NCBI GenBank assembly: GCA_032164245.1
Contig: JAVMKO010000022.1
Coordinates: forward strand, 10,477,845-10,541,844
Origin: Sternotherus odoratus
Taxonomy: Eukaryota > Chordata > Testudines > Kinosternidae
Direction: 5' to 3'
DNA: 64,000 nt
Positions 1-11,769 of this stretch are shown here, one piece after another. The notes beneath the pieces are model-generated. The model was not told where the DNA came from. It ran no database searches and saw nothing but the letters and a program-made list of their open reading frames with translations. Made by a program: the position numbers and the translations under genes. Position 1 is the first letter of the stretch; each line of letters opens with the position of its first letter.

Positions 1-172
1 TTTAAACATTTATTTAGTTTGAGGATTGTGCTGTCCTTGTTCAACTTTAAAGATCAGACCTGAGAGTTTGAAAGAGGTTCTGTTGTTACCTGTGTAGACA
101 GTCTTGTTTGATGGAGATAGCTAAGGTGGAAACAATTTAAAAATCCAGTGTGCCAGTGAGACATTTTAAACC

Positions 173-234
173 TCAGAAATTTAAACTTAGAATCCAGGTA
201 AACATCAGAAATTTAAACTTAGAATCCAGGTAAA
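173..234 (+). repeat. Perfect 30-bp direct repeat, two copies
   Basis: A 30-base unit at 173-202 recurs at 205-234 without change (period 32). It lies in the presumed UTR. No function is evident. Confidence 0.8.
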
Positions 235-3200
235 AAGTCCTGAAATCATTGGTTTTCCTTTTTCCCTTATTTCCTTTATTCTTGTCAGCATTTTCCCATC
301 TATAAACTAATTGACAGAGCCAGCCCACCCTATTGTTCTGGAGGGTGGGATTAACCTCCTGTCTTCAGGGCAAAACAGGTGCTCCTCTCAGGTTGTTGTT
401 AATCACTCCAAATATCTAGAAGGGAGGGAGGGAGCAGTACTGCAGGGCAGGCAACCAACTCCTTTCCTGTCACCTGTCACCAGAGAAAAGCCTGAGCGTG
501 TCACCTCAAGGAGACACTGGTCTTCACAGTCCTGGGGATTAGGAACCCATGTTTCCTGTATGTCTGAGCAAGGTGTTGCTTTGGAGCCTGCAAAAATTGC
601 CTGGTTTTGTTTTGCTAGTAACTATAATTTCATAATTCTATGTTTTTACTTACTGGAGGCAAAGCAATTTGAGGCAGTCCGATTAGGTGCTAATGAAATT
701 GTTGTGTTATTTTTTTATTTTATTTTTTAAAGTCTTATATGTAACTAGGCTTGGAAGGATTTGATTTTTATTTCTTATGATCTAACAGGTCTTTGTTTAT
801 TTCCTAGATGTATGTACTGACTTTTGGGGGGGCAATTTAAGAAAATAAAAACAAACCCCATAGATAGTAATGATTCAAAATGTAATGGGCCAAATTAAGA
901 CAGAATGTAAGCAGATTCAACTCCACTGAATTCACTGCAGTCCAAATTTGGCCCAGGGAATGTAAAAGTTGAGCTCTGTAAGATTTAAAAACAACATCAT
1001 GCAGTTGTGATTATCAAATATTTATAAGCATGATTGGTTCTTTGCTAATACAAAAAGGACATATTTATTAGTCCAAACAATATTTGAAATAAAAAAGTAG
1101 AGATGAGAAAGCTAAAGTGCTAAAATACCTTTTTAAATCCTTTTTATGGGGTGGAGGGAAAAAATTGGTTTTTTCCAAAGCACTGATTATCCTTCCAAGC
1201 CTTTCAATACTTTTAAGAAGAAATTGGATCCATTATTAAACAGAAAGTAAATTATTTGCTTTTAAACAGCAGATTCACAGTTTACTATGACTGATGACCA
1301 GAATGGGAAATTTACTTTCTGAAAACTCCTGCCATGGTAACCCTGTTATAGAAAACTCTATGCTATAAAGGCAAACCAGAATGCAGCATTACAATTGTTA
1401 CTGCAGTGAGCCTAGACTTATCACTATGAATGCTCATCTTTTGACTGAGTGTGTTGCATTAATATTTGAATTCAGGTAGTAATACAGTTGTCACTTGAAT
1501 TGAGTAGGTTGCAGAGAGGGAAGGGAGGCTGGAAGGAAGGTGTACATTTAGCTATCAATATATCAGATTTCCCAAGCAGATTTGTAGCATTTGCTGTTGA
1601 CATCTTTTGAGATTAGTGGCCTCTCTATATGAGATTAACCCAGTAGTGCTGAGATGTGGAGAAATTGCAGTCAGAAAAAATGACTTACTCTAGTAGGGAA
1701 GGAAATAATTATACTTTAAATTAAACTTGCTTTTTCCAACACTGTGAGGTTTCTGTATTTAGCTTTTATTTGGAAGCGATAGCGTATAGCATTTTTTATG
1801 CTGTTTAGTTTATATTTGTCTACTGCAGGCTTCTTTATACAAGCATCACCCCGTGCTCCCGCTCTGCTGTACACTGTTTTATAGTGTCCTGGTTGCCAGA
1901 AATTCTGATTGGAAGTTGCGTGTCTAGGTCAATAAGATGAAGATGTTACTTGCAGTTACAGTGACGTCCACTTAAGTGAATGCTTGACAAAAGTGTAACC
2001 TATAAAATAAAGGTTGTCCCTCCTTAATCCTATGAGTCAAATTATGCTCAGACACTGACATATATTTAGAATAGCTCAGCTGAAGTCAATTGAATTACTC
2101 CAGATTTAGGTCCCTCTCCTGCAAACACATAACATATGGGTGCTACCTGAATCATGCAAGTAGTCCCATTTACTTTAATAAGGCTACTCATGCAAGTAGT
2201 TATGTACATGCTAAGTGTTGGCAGAATCAGATCCTTAAATTGGTGCAATTATAGCAGAATTTGATCCTGTTTGGGTAGCTAAAATTCTGCAGTTTAAAAA
2301 AGAAAAAATTGTTGGAGCAGGCTAATACCTCATTTCATGTTTAAATGACTGGACGACTAAGCAATTATGCCTGCTTTGTACCAGTTTATTAGCTTGATGG
2401 AAACCCTTTGCAAGAGGTCGCTGCTGCATATGCAAAAACAAGGATGTTGAGCAAATTTGTAGGGCTCTGGAGCAGCAGCTAAAGCTAGCCTTAAACCTTT
2501 TTAGAGTGCTACAGTAGACTAAAAATTGTCACCATTTTTTCTGTCCTACCTTTGCTCCTGTGGCTTGCTAGGAGCCCAATCCTGTAAGGTGAACAGAACC
2601 TCCTGAAAGGCTTGTTGTGCTGAGCTAAGGGGAGTTGAACGTGATTGTCACCTTGCAGGATAGGGCTCTAGAAGCACAGGAAGCTGCTGTAAATTAATGA
2701 ATTACTTATACTGTACTCGTATGTATGTGCAACCTGAAATATGGAGGCACCACCAGCACCTCCTTTAATGTATTTAAATCTTAAGTAAACCAGTTTTATT
2801 TTACTTAGTTTTTTAAATATTCAAATCTTAACCTGAACGTGAAGTTGTAAATTTTAAGTCCCAAGGTCTGCTAAGATAGTTGGAAAACATCATTTTAGGC
2901 TAACTTCACCAATAGCAAGTTGATTACAACTACTTCCCAGTACGCTACTCTTACTGCCCACACTGTCAAGTTAAACTATGCACTGGGCGAAGAGGAGTTT
3001 CAATGCAAAATATTGAAAGCTGTCAAAGGTTTTTGTAGTTTACTGACTACATGAACTCGTTTGATTACTTCAGACGTTGTCACGGGTGAGGCAGTAGAAG
3101 GAATAATGCATATTAAACCGTCTGGGACTGAGCTATCATATTGGAATTGTTCCCTTCCAGGTGACAGTGCCGCTTCCACACAGTTATGAACTTCCAGACT

Positions 3201-6200
3201 CTTTAGTGTAGAAATAAAATTGGAAATGGTAAAAATGTTAAATGTGTCCTATGGACTCGTAAGCAGAGATTATTTTTGTTTTTAAAAGTCAAGGCTTCTA
3301 GTATAGTCTCTCTGCCATACAGAAGCTCAGTTTCTGATAAAATACGCTTAGTTACTTCCCAGTGAGAGAGACAAGCAAGTGGGTGTTGGCTGCCATCAAA
3401 ATACCCCAGCATAAAATGGGAGAGGTCGACAGTATTACAGAATGAAAAATTTGAAAAGGCGGGGTGGGTATGGGAGACTGGGAAAAGGGTTAGTTTTACC
3501 TACTGATAAACTTTGTGAACTAATTTTTATATGATTCATCAAATTTGGTGCCTTGTATCCAATTACATTTTGCATGGGACCGAAAAGTTGGGAGTTTTAA
3601 AAGAATTTCCCTCTCATCATTCAAGTGGCAGACAAATCTGTATGTTTTTTACAAGTACTGTTCAGTATCATTGACATTTTTACATTTCATATCTGTATGT
3701 GAATGAAAAAAACGGTTCTTACCAGCAAGTTCAGAACTTGGTGTATTTTGGTGTACGTCTGAAATCTCTGTGTTTGTAATAACTCAAATGACTACTTGTT
3801 CAAAGGCAGAACATGTGTTTTGTTTTGTTTTTTAATTTTCTTTTTATGTTACTCAGGCCACTTCCAATCAGGTCAGTAAGGTTACTCCTCTCAACCAAGA
3901 ACCTTATTTATAATAAGACCTGTGTTTATATGAGGAATAAACACTCCACTTGTAGCATTTTTGTAGAGTAGGAGGAGTTTTGGAAAGGCCTTTCTGATTT
4001 AAACGTATTGACTGATAATTGGAGACTTAAAGGGGTCGGGGGATAGTTACCTTTGCCAGGGTACAATTTGCACAGATTTACAGTTAGCGGTGTAGCAAAC
4101 AATCCCTCAATATTGCAGTTTCTAATGCAAGATGCACAGTTGTTTAAGGGGGCTAAATATCTCTACTTAAACAGTAAATGGTAAAATCCCATCACCTGCT
4201 CTGAACGCTGCCTTCTTTTGTGTCTAATCTCTGCACCTGGTTTGAGATTAGGCAGGGAGGAAGTTGAGTAGGAATTTCTTGCCTGTGGGAATATAAAACC
4301 TAAACTGGGAGGGGTTTTGGTTTCTATTACATTAATATTGATATCCATTTATTTACAAGTGGGAATGTGAAGCATTCTTGCAAGTTTTTAAATTTGTAAA
4401 ACCACAGCACAGTTTTCATGATCAAAAACTGCATATGTTAGTTACCTGTACCAATTTGTAAGTAGTTGTCTTAGTTAATTTTAGGGTATGCCTTGGGCCA
4501 TCCCTGCCATTGTGCTTATTTTATTTTGTGTGTATGTATGAGTTCCAGTTGTTCCAAGAATATTTTGTATGGTTGGCCAAAATGCTTTCAAAAGGATTTT
4601 TTAAACTGGAACAAGTTGTCTTAAAAATGTTTTCAACTTACATTTCCAAAAGGAAAAAAAAAATTATCAGCCCAATGGGCCCAAGACTGACTTTAACCAC
4701 TGTTAACTATTTATTGTTTGGAGCTTGTGCATGATACAGAATGCATTGTAGTTATTGGGCACTGTCTGAACGGCCCTTTTACTGTATTCTGTTCAGGTTT
4801 CAGTTTCGGAAAGGGAAGGAGTTAAAAAAACAACCCACTGACCAAGATGAAGTGACCACTGTGAAACATTTTGGGTTATATATAGATGACAAGGAGATCC
4901 AGCAGTGAATGCTGTGTGTGTGTGGGGGGGGGGGGGGGGGCAGATGGTGGTGGCGACAAAGGGCATAAAAATCCAAGAATGGAATCTGATCAGCAGCAAA
5001 ATCCTAACCTGCCTCTTACATTTTGTAGACAGAATGGTTGTGAATTTAATGGAAAACTATTCCTTCTCAGAAACTATCCACTCACTTCTCTGGCGATTTA
5101 AAGAAAAATATAAAAGTAGTCACCTGCACAATGGTCACTGTAAACATATTGTGAATACTTGGAGGTAAGAAGGGAATGAATAGACACAACTAGTAACTTG
5201 TACTTGGATTTAATATTTGCTGACTGTTCCTACAGCCAAGTGCTTGGTGATCCTTGGAAGGCTGCTGTCCTTTAAATATTTGCCAAGGCTGGAAAGAACA
5301 GAGTTTTCTTTTAACACTAAACATTCTCTTGAAAGCAGAAATGAAGGATGGATGTTTCTTTTGCTTTTTAGTGAGAAACCCAAAGTGTGAAGGGGGAAAA
5401 ATAACTTGGCCAGATTGTTGGCTTTTCCGTGACTTTTGTGAGGGGCTTTAACTCAAAGCTATGTGTATCTGTACTACAGGCTTCTGCTAGCTGATCAATA
5501 ATTACATAAACTGATACTCATCATGCTCTCGTAATTAACAAGACTGTCTTAGGTACAAGGACTTTCATAGGTGATAGCTGGGAATCCAACTAATTGCTGG
5601 CCATTTCTGGTAGCATGGTCCAGCTGTCAGGCCTGCTTAGATGTATTGGTGAAGGCTGCTCCTAATCTTATACAAGTTAAACAAGCTCTATTTCAGTCAA
5701 GGGCTTGCGAAGACAACATGGTAACTCACCATGACAGAATTTTGTATGTAGAGCTGCATAACCTCACCCCTATCTGAACCCTAGTCCTCGGAAGAAGTTA
5801 GGGTGTTAAGTCAAAAACCTTTAGGAATCAAGTTAACATCTATCTATTCAATGTTCTTCCCTTTCTACTTTTGCCAGGAGAGGAGACTTAAGTTCACAAT
5901 GAGCATCCTTTGCTGAATACTGAAATACTTGTTCTGAAAATTTAGGCAGAGATTATTTCCAATTAACTTACTACTTGATAAAGCTGAAATTGACTTATTT
6001 CCTCCATCCGCTCTTAAGGGCCCTCACTGCACTGCCACCAAAAAGAAAACAGAAACCTGAATCAGTAGGCCGTGCTATGTAGAACGCCTCTTAACACAGA
6101 GTAATAGATGAATTCATGCATAAAATTCCAAAGGATCTGAAGCCATGCTGCAGTGGTGCTGCATAATGCTCAGGGCTGGAACGTGTGCTACTGTTTGTGT

Positions 6201-6670
6201 AGCGGTAGCACGACAATGCATGGGATTAAAGCTAGAAAATAGCGGTGCCCCTGAGCCTGTCCTCCATATCATCACTTTCCCCTCCCATGGAATAGCCTCG
6301 CCACTATCAGCTGGATTCCAACAACAACAACTTAATGGTGGCAACAGTCCAAGGCACTAAAATGCTATGCAACACCAAACAGCTTCTTCCCCAAGTATAA
6401 CATTCAGTCATAATTCCTCGAAGATAAAAGCAATGCACCAGCTTTATCCTGTCTGAACATTATCCGTGTCCTTTTCTGGTGGTTAGAGTTTACCTAGGGC
6501 TTTTAAACATTTTCTTTTCCCTTTGAATAAATAGCTGACAAGTCCTGCTTACAACACAGGATTGGGACTTGTTCCATTCTCTTTTGGGTGTGAAATATGA
6601 ATCATGTTTTTATGATTTTTGTAAATCTTTACTCTTTTTTACACCTTGTTTTTGTAAGCTGAAGTTTCCT

Positions 6671-6684
6671 ATTAAAAGAATAAA
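6671..6684 (+). terminator. USP49: Polyadenylation signals of the plus-strand (USP49-side) transcript
   Basis: ATTAAA (6671-6676) and AATAAA (6679-6684) lie in tandem, about 45 bases before the oppositely oriented TOMM6 signal. Confidence 0.5.
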
Positions 6685-6704
6685 ATTCCAGTGCAGTAGA
6701 ATGT

Positions 6705-7061
6705 CATCATTTCACACATTTTGATAATTTAATAAGAATCTTCTAGACATGGTACAGAAGTAAACTCAATATGCAACAGCTTCAAGTCTTGAAAATATAA
6801 CAGATTAATACACATTTAGCTCAGTGGCGTGAACAAAACATACAACAAACATTTCGAGTTAAATGGCTTCTTCTCACTGTTCACTGTGGAATGATACCTA
6901 TGCTTGAACTAAAATACAATTTTAGAGCTGCTGCTGAACTTTTAGTTACCGAGAACAAAAGCAACAAACGCCACACAACTCTTCTGATCATCATTTTGCT
7001 CATCCTCTCACATTGAGACGGACAGCTCTTCAGACTTGATGCAGGTACACTTTATTCACAT
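6705..7061 (-). other. TOMM6: TOMM6 exon 3 (3' UTR)
   Basis: On the minus strand a good acceptor (TTTAATTGCAG) ends just before 7061. ATTAAA on the minus strand (6728-6733) gives a poly(A) signal. Exon 2 already holds the stop codon and is followed by a strong donor (GTGAGT), so a non-coding third exon is needed and this is the first good candidate. Confidence 0.6.
6728..6733 (-). terminator. TOMM6: TOMM6 poly(A) signal (ATTAAA)
   Basis: ATTAAA on the minus strand, about 20 bases before the expected cleavage zone and facing the plus-strand signals at 6671-6684. Confidence 0.5.
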
Positions 7062-8421
7062 CTGCAATTAAAGATCAGACAAAGGATGGGTTAGAGCAGC
7101 GGGTCTCAAACTTACCTTTACGGCGACCCCTTTTTTCATGAGCAGCACGGCGGCTTGTGTGTCCGCCAAATGAATTACTTCCGCATTCGGCGGCTATTTT
7201 CGGCAGACATGCCGAGCGCTGCCGAAAGCGGAAGCCATCGTGATCGCGGCAACGGCTTTTCAGCAGAAAAATCAGCTCGCGACCCCCTGGAGGGGTCGCG
7301 ACCCACAGTTTGCGAACCCCTGAGTTAGAGAGACCCAAGTGTCTGGTCTAGTGTATTAAAATGGCATTGGGTGAGAAGTCACTGAGATACCGCCTGATGT
7401 AATTATTTTTTCCCCTAGAATACCACTTGGAGTTGTGAAACCTTACTGTTCTCTTAATGGTAATGCATGGATGGTGTTCAGTCTTTTATCTGAATACTAT
7501 TTTAGGGCACAATATAAATACCTATAGTTTTACAGGACCTACCCTTTTAGCATGTTTACCTGGTTATATAATTATGTAAATCAAGGAAAAAAATATGTAA
7601 TTTGAATTTCTTTGCCTATTTAAAGGGCATTTTAGAACTTAAGGTAACCTCAAAAATCAGCTAGGCGGTCAGGGCTCACTGCTAAGAAAGCATTATCTAA
7701 AACGTTATATCCATTACTGACCATAAGGTAGGTTGAGATTATGCCGTATATGATATTAATCAGAATGTCTTAGATACCTAACATATTTGGAGAAGGCATA
7801 ACACAGATCACACAGTAAGTGGCACTTTACAAAGACAGCATCCCTACCCTGAGGCCTTGGCAAAAAAGGACATAGAAGTGAGCAAATCACACTAGTACAG
7901 CTTCACTAAAGTAGGTGTGAAAAAGGAGGGGGAAGAGCTAAATCCACAGGAAGTGAAAGGCTGACAACTGTAAGGGGTAATATATAAAGCAATTTGGGGG
8001 GGGGGGGGGGTGTCTCCTACAAAGGAAGCAGACACCGATTTATGCAAGTCTTTGAAACAGAGATGCCGGCCCTGGAACTTTAAAGAAGTCTCTTGTGCAG
8101 CCCCTTAGTCCTGTTCTAACTTGCACACTCCTCCTCCCCAAAAGAGACTTGAATATTGAAAACTGATAGGTCCATACAGTGGAACCCCAATTAGCCAGAA
8201 GTGCAGTTTCCAGGACTTGACTGCAGCAGTCACCCTCCCTAGAAAATCATGCACTACAGTCTTTTAATCCAGCCACATGCAAAAGCTCCAGAACTTCCTA
8301 CAGCTATTGCTGCTCCTTTATCCAAACCCCTGATTATCCTGATTAGTTTGTCTCCTCTCATTATTCAAATAACAAGACTGTAGTTCCACGCCTTCATGTC
8401 GTGCTGGCGTAAGGTACTCAC
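7062..8421 (-). other. TOMM6: TOMM6 intron 2
   Basis: Between the donor after 8422 and the acceptor before 7061 on the minus strand. It holds one hAT element and a G-run at about 7995-8010. I see no other feature. Confidence 0.6.
7097..7322. mobile_element. Non-autonomous hAT element
   Basis: The left end CAGCGGGTCTCAAACTTA and right end AGTTTGCGAACCCCTG are inverted copies. The element is flanked by 8-bp target duplications (ggttagag 7089-7096, agttagag 7323-7330; 7 of 8 identical). The interior is GC-rich. It lies in TOMM6 intron 2 and belongs to the same family as the copy at 11780-12022. Confidence 0.9.
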
Positions 8422-8429
8422 CAACACTG

Positions 8430-10936
8430 CTAGGCAACTGGTGGAGGAGCCATCAAATCAATGTCCGTCAAGTTTCGGGCTACCCAGACTCCGGCAACAA
8501 AAAGCCCCAGGTTAACTATGAGGTTTCTGAAACAAATACATAGTAAGTTAGATCTGTTGAAGCAACTGGTGTTATCTGGCCTATATTAAAGTGTTTCCTA
8601 CCTACACTACCAACTGTAAATGTACAGAGCAAGAGTTCCAGAACTGACGGCTTTAAAACAGTAACAAATATCTTGTTGTCAAGCCTATGCGATAGCTGGA
8701 AGAAGCAACGTTAGTTTTGGGTGGAGGTTTCCCCTTTATTTGATGCTTCCTCAAGAATGGGTTGCTGTTTAGAAACCATTCCACTCCCATCTATATTCTG
8801 TATTTCCTGTGCTTCATCCTATATTATGGAAATTTCCATGAAAACAGGATGTTTGTCTTAACTCATTTGCTCCTGTTGCTTATTCCCCTGCTTATGGTAA
8901 CTAGCTGCTGCCACAATTTTGGCAAGCAGAATTATGACTTCAAGTAGAGAATAAGCAGCAGGATCTGATGAACTCAAACAGATATCAGGTTTTTCATATA
9001 GCAGTTCTGTTGATAACAGAAAAAAGGGAAATGCAGAGAACAGGATTTAATTGTTTCTAATTTGTTTTTTTTTATTATTTCAGGAGTGTGTTCAACAGCT
9101 GCTTAAAATTCTTAGATGCTCTGTGATTATTCTTGATTTGTGTTAGTGTAAGAGAATAAATATTGCCTGCCTCAGGTGTCTGGGATCTTTACCCTAAAGA
9201 AGCAAACTTTTACCCTGAATAATATTTATGAAGTGCTTTAAATTTGAAAGGAAACAAACAAGCATCTTCAACCTCCTTATTAGATAGGAAAGGTTCTTCT
9301 CCCCCACAATCCTCTTCCCTTTTACAGATATGGAAGTAGAGGCCCAAGAAGGCTCTCACTTGTCCAAGGGCACAGAGCAAGTCACTAACAAAGCCACAAA
9401 GAGATTGCAGGACTCCTGATGCCCCGGTGCCTTTCTCTACCTGCAACTCCAGTCTTCCTCCTCCCAGGTGGAGAGGTGCAGAACCCAGGAAACAGATTGC
9501 CAGGCCCCAGTTCTGGCTACGACCTAGTCTTCACTAGGAGGGGAGATCGGCTGTAGATACGCAATTTCAGCTACGTTAATCAGCGTCTCTACAGCCGACT
9601 TACCTGCCGTCCTCACGGTGGCAGCGGGCAGTGCGGTGGTCCCCCATCGACTCCAGCTTGCGCCTCTTGACGAGCTGGACTTCCGGAGTCGACGGGGGAG
9701 CCGCTGGCGATTGATTTATCGCGTCTTGACGAGACGCGATAAATCGATCGCCAAAAGATCAATCCTTCCCGCACCTAGTGAAGACCAGCCCTACTAGACA
9801 ACTGCGTCTCCTTATAATCTTACACACCTCTCAGTGTATCACTTAGGGGCCCTTGCCTATTGAAAACAATAGTGTGCTCCAGATAGTTTCCACAACTGCA
9901 TTTTTCACTAAATCCAATGTTTCCCTTTAACTTGCTCTGACCCCATTCTGCTCCCACCCCTCACAATCACCCGACCCGGAGCCAGGTTCATCCCTCGCAC
10001 CATTTGACTGAAAGGCCTGTGTGTACTTCCCAGCCTATGGGGGCCCCGCCTCTGTGACCAAGGCAGGTCCCCGGCACAGGTAGAGCCAAGGGCTTCCTCC
10101 ATTGCAGCTCCAGTAAGTGCCACAGAACCAGGCCTGACAGCTGGGGGGAGCCACAGGCGCTCAGATCCCTGCAAGGGCACGTGACTAGCACCCTGCCCCA
10201 CCTTGAGATCACAGCCCCATTGGAAGACCCTATCACAGCTCCCAGGGGATTCACTTCTCCCACTAGGGGGCTCTCACAGCTCAAGTGGGGGAGATACCCC
10301 ATCTCCCCCATGGGGGGAGGGGGGGGTGCTGCCACAGTTCGTGGGGGACTGCACCAATCTCCCCAGGGGGGGGGTGTCACTATCACAACACCTGGGAGCC
10401 CCCCCGCAATCTCCCCATGGGGGGGTCACTGTCACGGCTCCTTCCCCCCCCCCAATCTCCCCAAGGGGGAGTGTCACTGTCACAGTTCCTGGCCCTCCCC
10501 CCCCAATCTCCCCATGGGGGGTGTCATCACAGTTCTGTCCCCCCCCCCAAATCTCCCGGGGGGGTGTCACTGTCACAGCTCCTTCCCCCCCCTTCTCCCC
10601 AGGGGGGGTATCACTGTCACAGCTCCTGGGAGACCCCCCCAACCTCCGCATGGGGGGTGTCACTGTCACGGCCCCTGCCCCCCCCAATCTCCCCATGGGG
10701 GGTGTCACTGTCACGGCCCCTGCCCCCCCCAATCTCCCCATGGGGGGTGTCGTCATAGTTCCCTGCCCCCCCCCTTCTCCCCCAGCAGCGCGCTCGGCCC
10801 TGGGGGCCCGGCCGGGGGACCTGCGGAAGTCGTTCCTGTCGGCGGCGAAGCGGCAGGCGCTCCGGATCCAGTCCCGCAGCCCCTCGCGGGGGGACCCGGG
10901 GCCGCCGCTGCCTCCCGCCTGCCCGCCCGGCGCCAT
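8430..10936 (-). CDS. TOMM6: Mitochondrial import receptor subunit TOM6 homologue
   Basis: TOMM6 is a tail-anchored small subunit of the outer-membrane TOM translocase; it stabilises the complex around TOMM40. Coding exons are 10936-10821 and 8526-8430 on the minus strand. They join in frame (AG|A) to give 70 residues. Exon 1 carries the conserved segment DWIRSACRFAADRNDFRR. Exon 2 gives the hydrophobic helix NLIVNLGLFVAGVWVARNL (about 40-58), then TDIDLMAPPPVA and a stop. Donor (CGCAG|GTCCCC) and acceptor (GTTTCAG) fit consensus. The start is the first ATG in the CpG island, in GCC ATG GCG context. The N-terminus is Gly- and Pro-rich and diverged, as in other species. Exon 3 is non-coding. 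Size and sequence fit the family well. Confidence 0.95.
9220..9445 (-). repeat. MIR-like (core-SINE) fragment, diverged
   Basis: The plus strand reads like the reverse of a MIR body: a 'ttacagat..ggaa' block, then '..ggcccaagaaggctctcacttg', 'caagggcacagagcaagtcac' in shorter pieces, and an 'aggactcctgatg' block. Recognised by eye; old and degraded. Confidence 0.5.
9534..9788. mobile_element. Fold-back MITE with internal hairpin
   Basis: Terminal inverted repeats CTAGTCTTCACTAGG (9534-9548) and CCTAGTGAAGACCAG (9774-9788) match at 14 of 15. Inside, 9706-9726 and 9732-9752 form a 21-bp stem with one mismatch and a 5-base loop. A second inverted pair (blocks around 9640-9660 and 9675-9700) nests round it. 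I found no clear target duplication. Confidence 0.7.
10200..10790. repeat. C-rich minisatellite in TOMM6 intron 1
   Basis: About ten degenerate units of roughly 50-65 bp, each with a C-run, AATCTCCCCATGGGG, then a GTGTCACTGTCAC block. The last units are nearly identical. Long open frames over it on both strands are repeat artefacts. Confidence 0.9.
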
Positions 10937-11130
10937 GGCTGCTCCGCGTGGTGGGGGCGGGGCGGCCGCGGCGCTCGGATAAAACGTCACATCCGGCTGG
11001 TGGCCCGGCCTCCCTCCGTCACTTCCGTTGCCGGGCAGACGCGGGAAAGGGGCGTGGCGCCCTGAGCCTTGCGCGTGCGCACTGGGCGTGCACGCACTAA
11101 GTCGGAGACACCCCCCCCTTGGAACGCTGC
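10780..11130 (-). promoter_or_regulatory. TOMM6: TOMM6 CpG-island promoter with NRF-1 and ETS sites
   Basis: Dense CpG around exon 1. The palindrome-like TGCGCGTGCGCA (11070-11081) fits the NRF-1 consensus. ETS/GABP-type cores occur at 10991-10996 (CCGGAT on the minus strand) and 11020-11027 (CGGAAGT). A CRE half-site CGTCA is at 10985-10989. NRF-1 and GABP sites are typical of nuclear genes for mitochondrial proteins. Site calls are by eye. Confidence 0.7.
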
Positions 11131-11450
11131 GTGTGCAACGTGCAGGTGCCCGTGCAATGCAGTACACCACGAGCAGCGTTGCGTGTGCAAGAGCCTGGGG
11201 CGAGGCCACGTGCACAGGGCAGAGTGACGTGCATTGTCCATGTGCAACGTGCAACCCCACTGTGCAGAGTACTACACCCCAAGCAACCCTCTGTGTGTAC
11301 AAGCCTGGGGCGGAGCAGGCCATGTGCAGGGGGTGGAGTGACGTGCGACCTCTGTGTGCAAAGTGCATGGGCAAAGGCCTGTGTGCAATCCCAGTGTGCA
11401 GAGTACCAAGCCCTGTGCAACACTCCATGTGCAAAGTGCAAGCCTTGAAA
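11110..11450. repeat. Degenerate GTGCAA-rich tandem repeat
   Basis: Units built on GTGTGCAA/GTGCAATG with CCTGGGGCG spacers recur about every 60 or 120 bases just upstream of the TOMM6 promoter. Open frames here on both strands are shadows of the repeat. Confidence 0.65.
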
Positions 11451-11769
11451 GATAAATAGGGAAAAATGAATGTAAAATAATACTAGTGCAAGGCCTTGAT
11501 CTCAAAGTCCTGCTCTGGTTAGTAAGTGTTTGCAGCATCAAACCCATGAACACCCAAAGAAATAACCACTAGCTTTTATAGGATGTGAATATGGTTTTCT
11601 GAGAACGGATGTGGGTAGACTAAGGACTAAAGAAGAAAAGGACGTGGATGAGATGTTAGTGATGGAAAGCATTAGAATGACAATGACTGTTAGGAAGTTG
11701 ACCAAGATTATTCATGGATCCAAATGCCTCCTATGAACAGCACATTAACAAGGCTCCTTCTCTCAGAGT

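Larger units (their letters stand above)
1..6700 (+). other. USP49: Probable USP49 3' UTR or downstream non-coding region
   Basis: No coding exon is recognisable here: open frames are short, lack splice context and match no family I know. The stretch is AT-rich and almost free of the interspersed repeats that crowd the rest of the window, as a long 3' UTR would be. Two poly(A) signals on this strand, ATTAAA at 6671-6676 and AATAAA at 6679-6684, would end a plus-strand transcript near 6700. In human, USP49 lies convergent to TOMM6 at this place, so a long USP49 3' UTR is the natural reading. This is inferred from synteny and signals; no USP49 coding sequence is in the window. Confidence 0.5.
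8527..10820 (-). other. TOMM6: TOMM6 intron 1
   Basis: It contains, from high to low coordinate, a C-rich minisatellite (10200-10790), a fold-back MITE (9534-9788), a MIR-like SINE (9220-9445) and unique sequence. Confidence 0.85.

Noticed and set aside
311..730. 139-codon frame on the plus strand
   Set aside because: Ends in a T-rich hydrophobic stretch, with no recognisable domain and no splice signals. Likely chance in a UTR.
4919..4940. G-run after TG repeats as a regulatory element
   Set aside because: Plain simple repeat with no further support.
10181..11434. Long open frames on both strands (up to 386 codons)
   Set aside because: Composition follows the C-rich and GTGCAA tandem repeats. 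Only the short minus-strand piece 10821-10936 is coding (TOMM6 exon 1).
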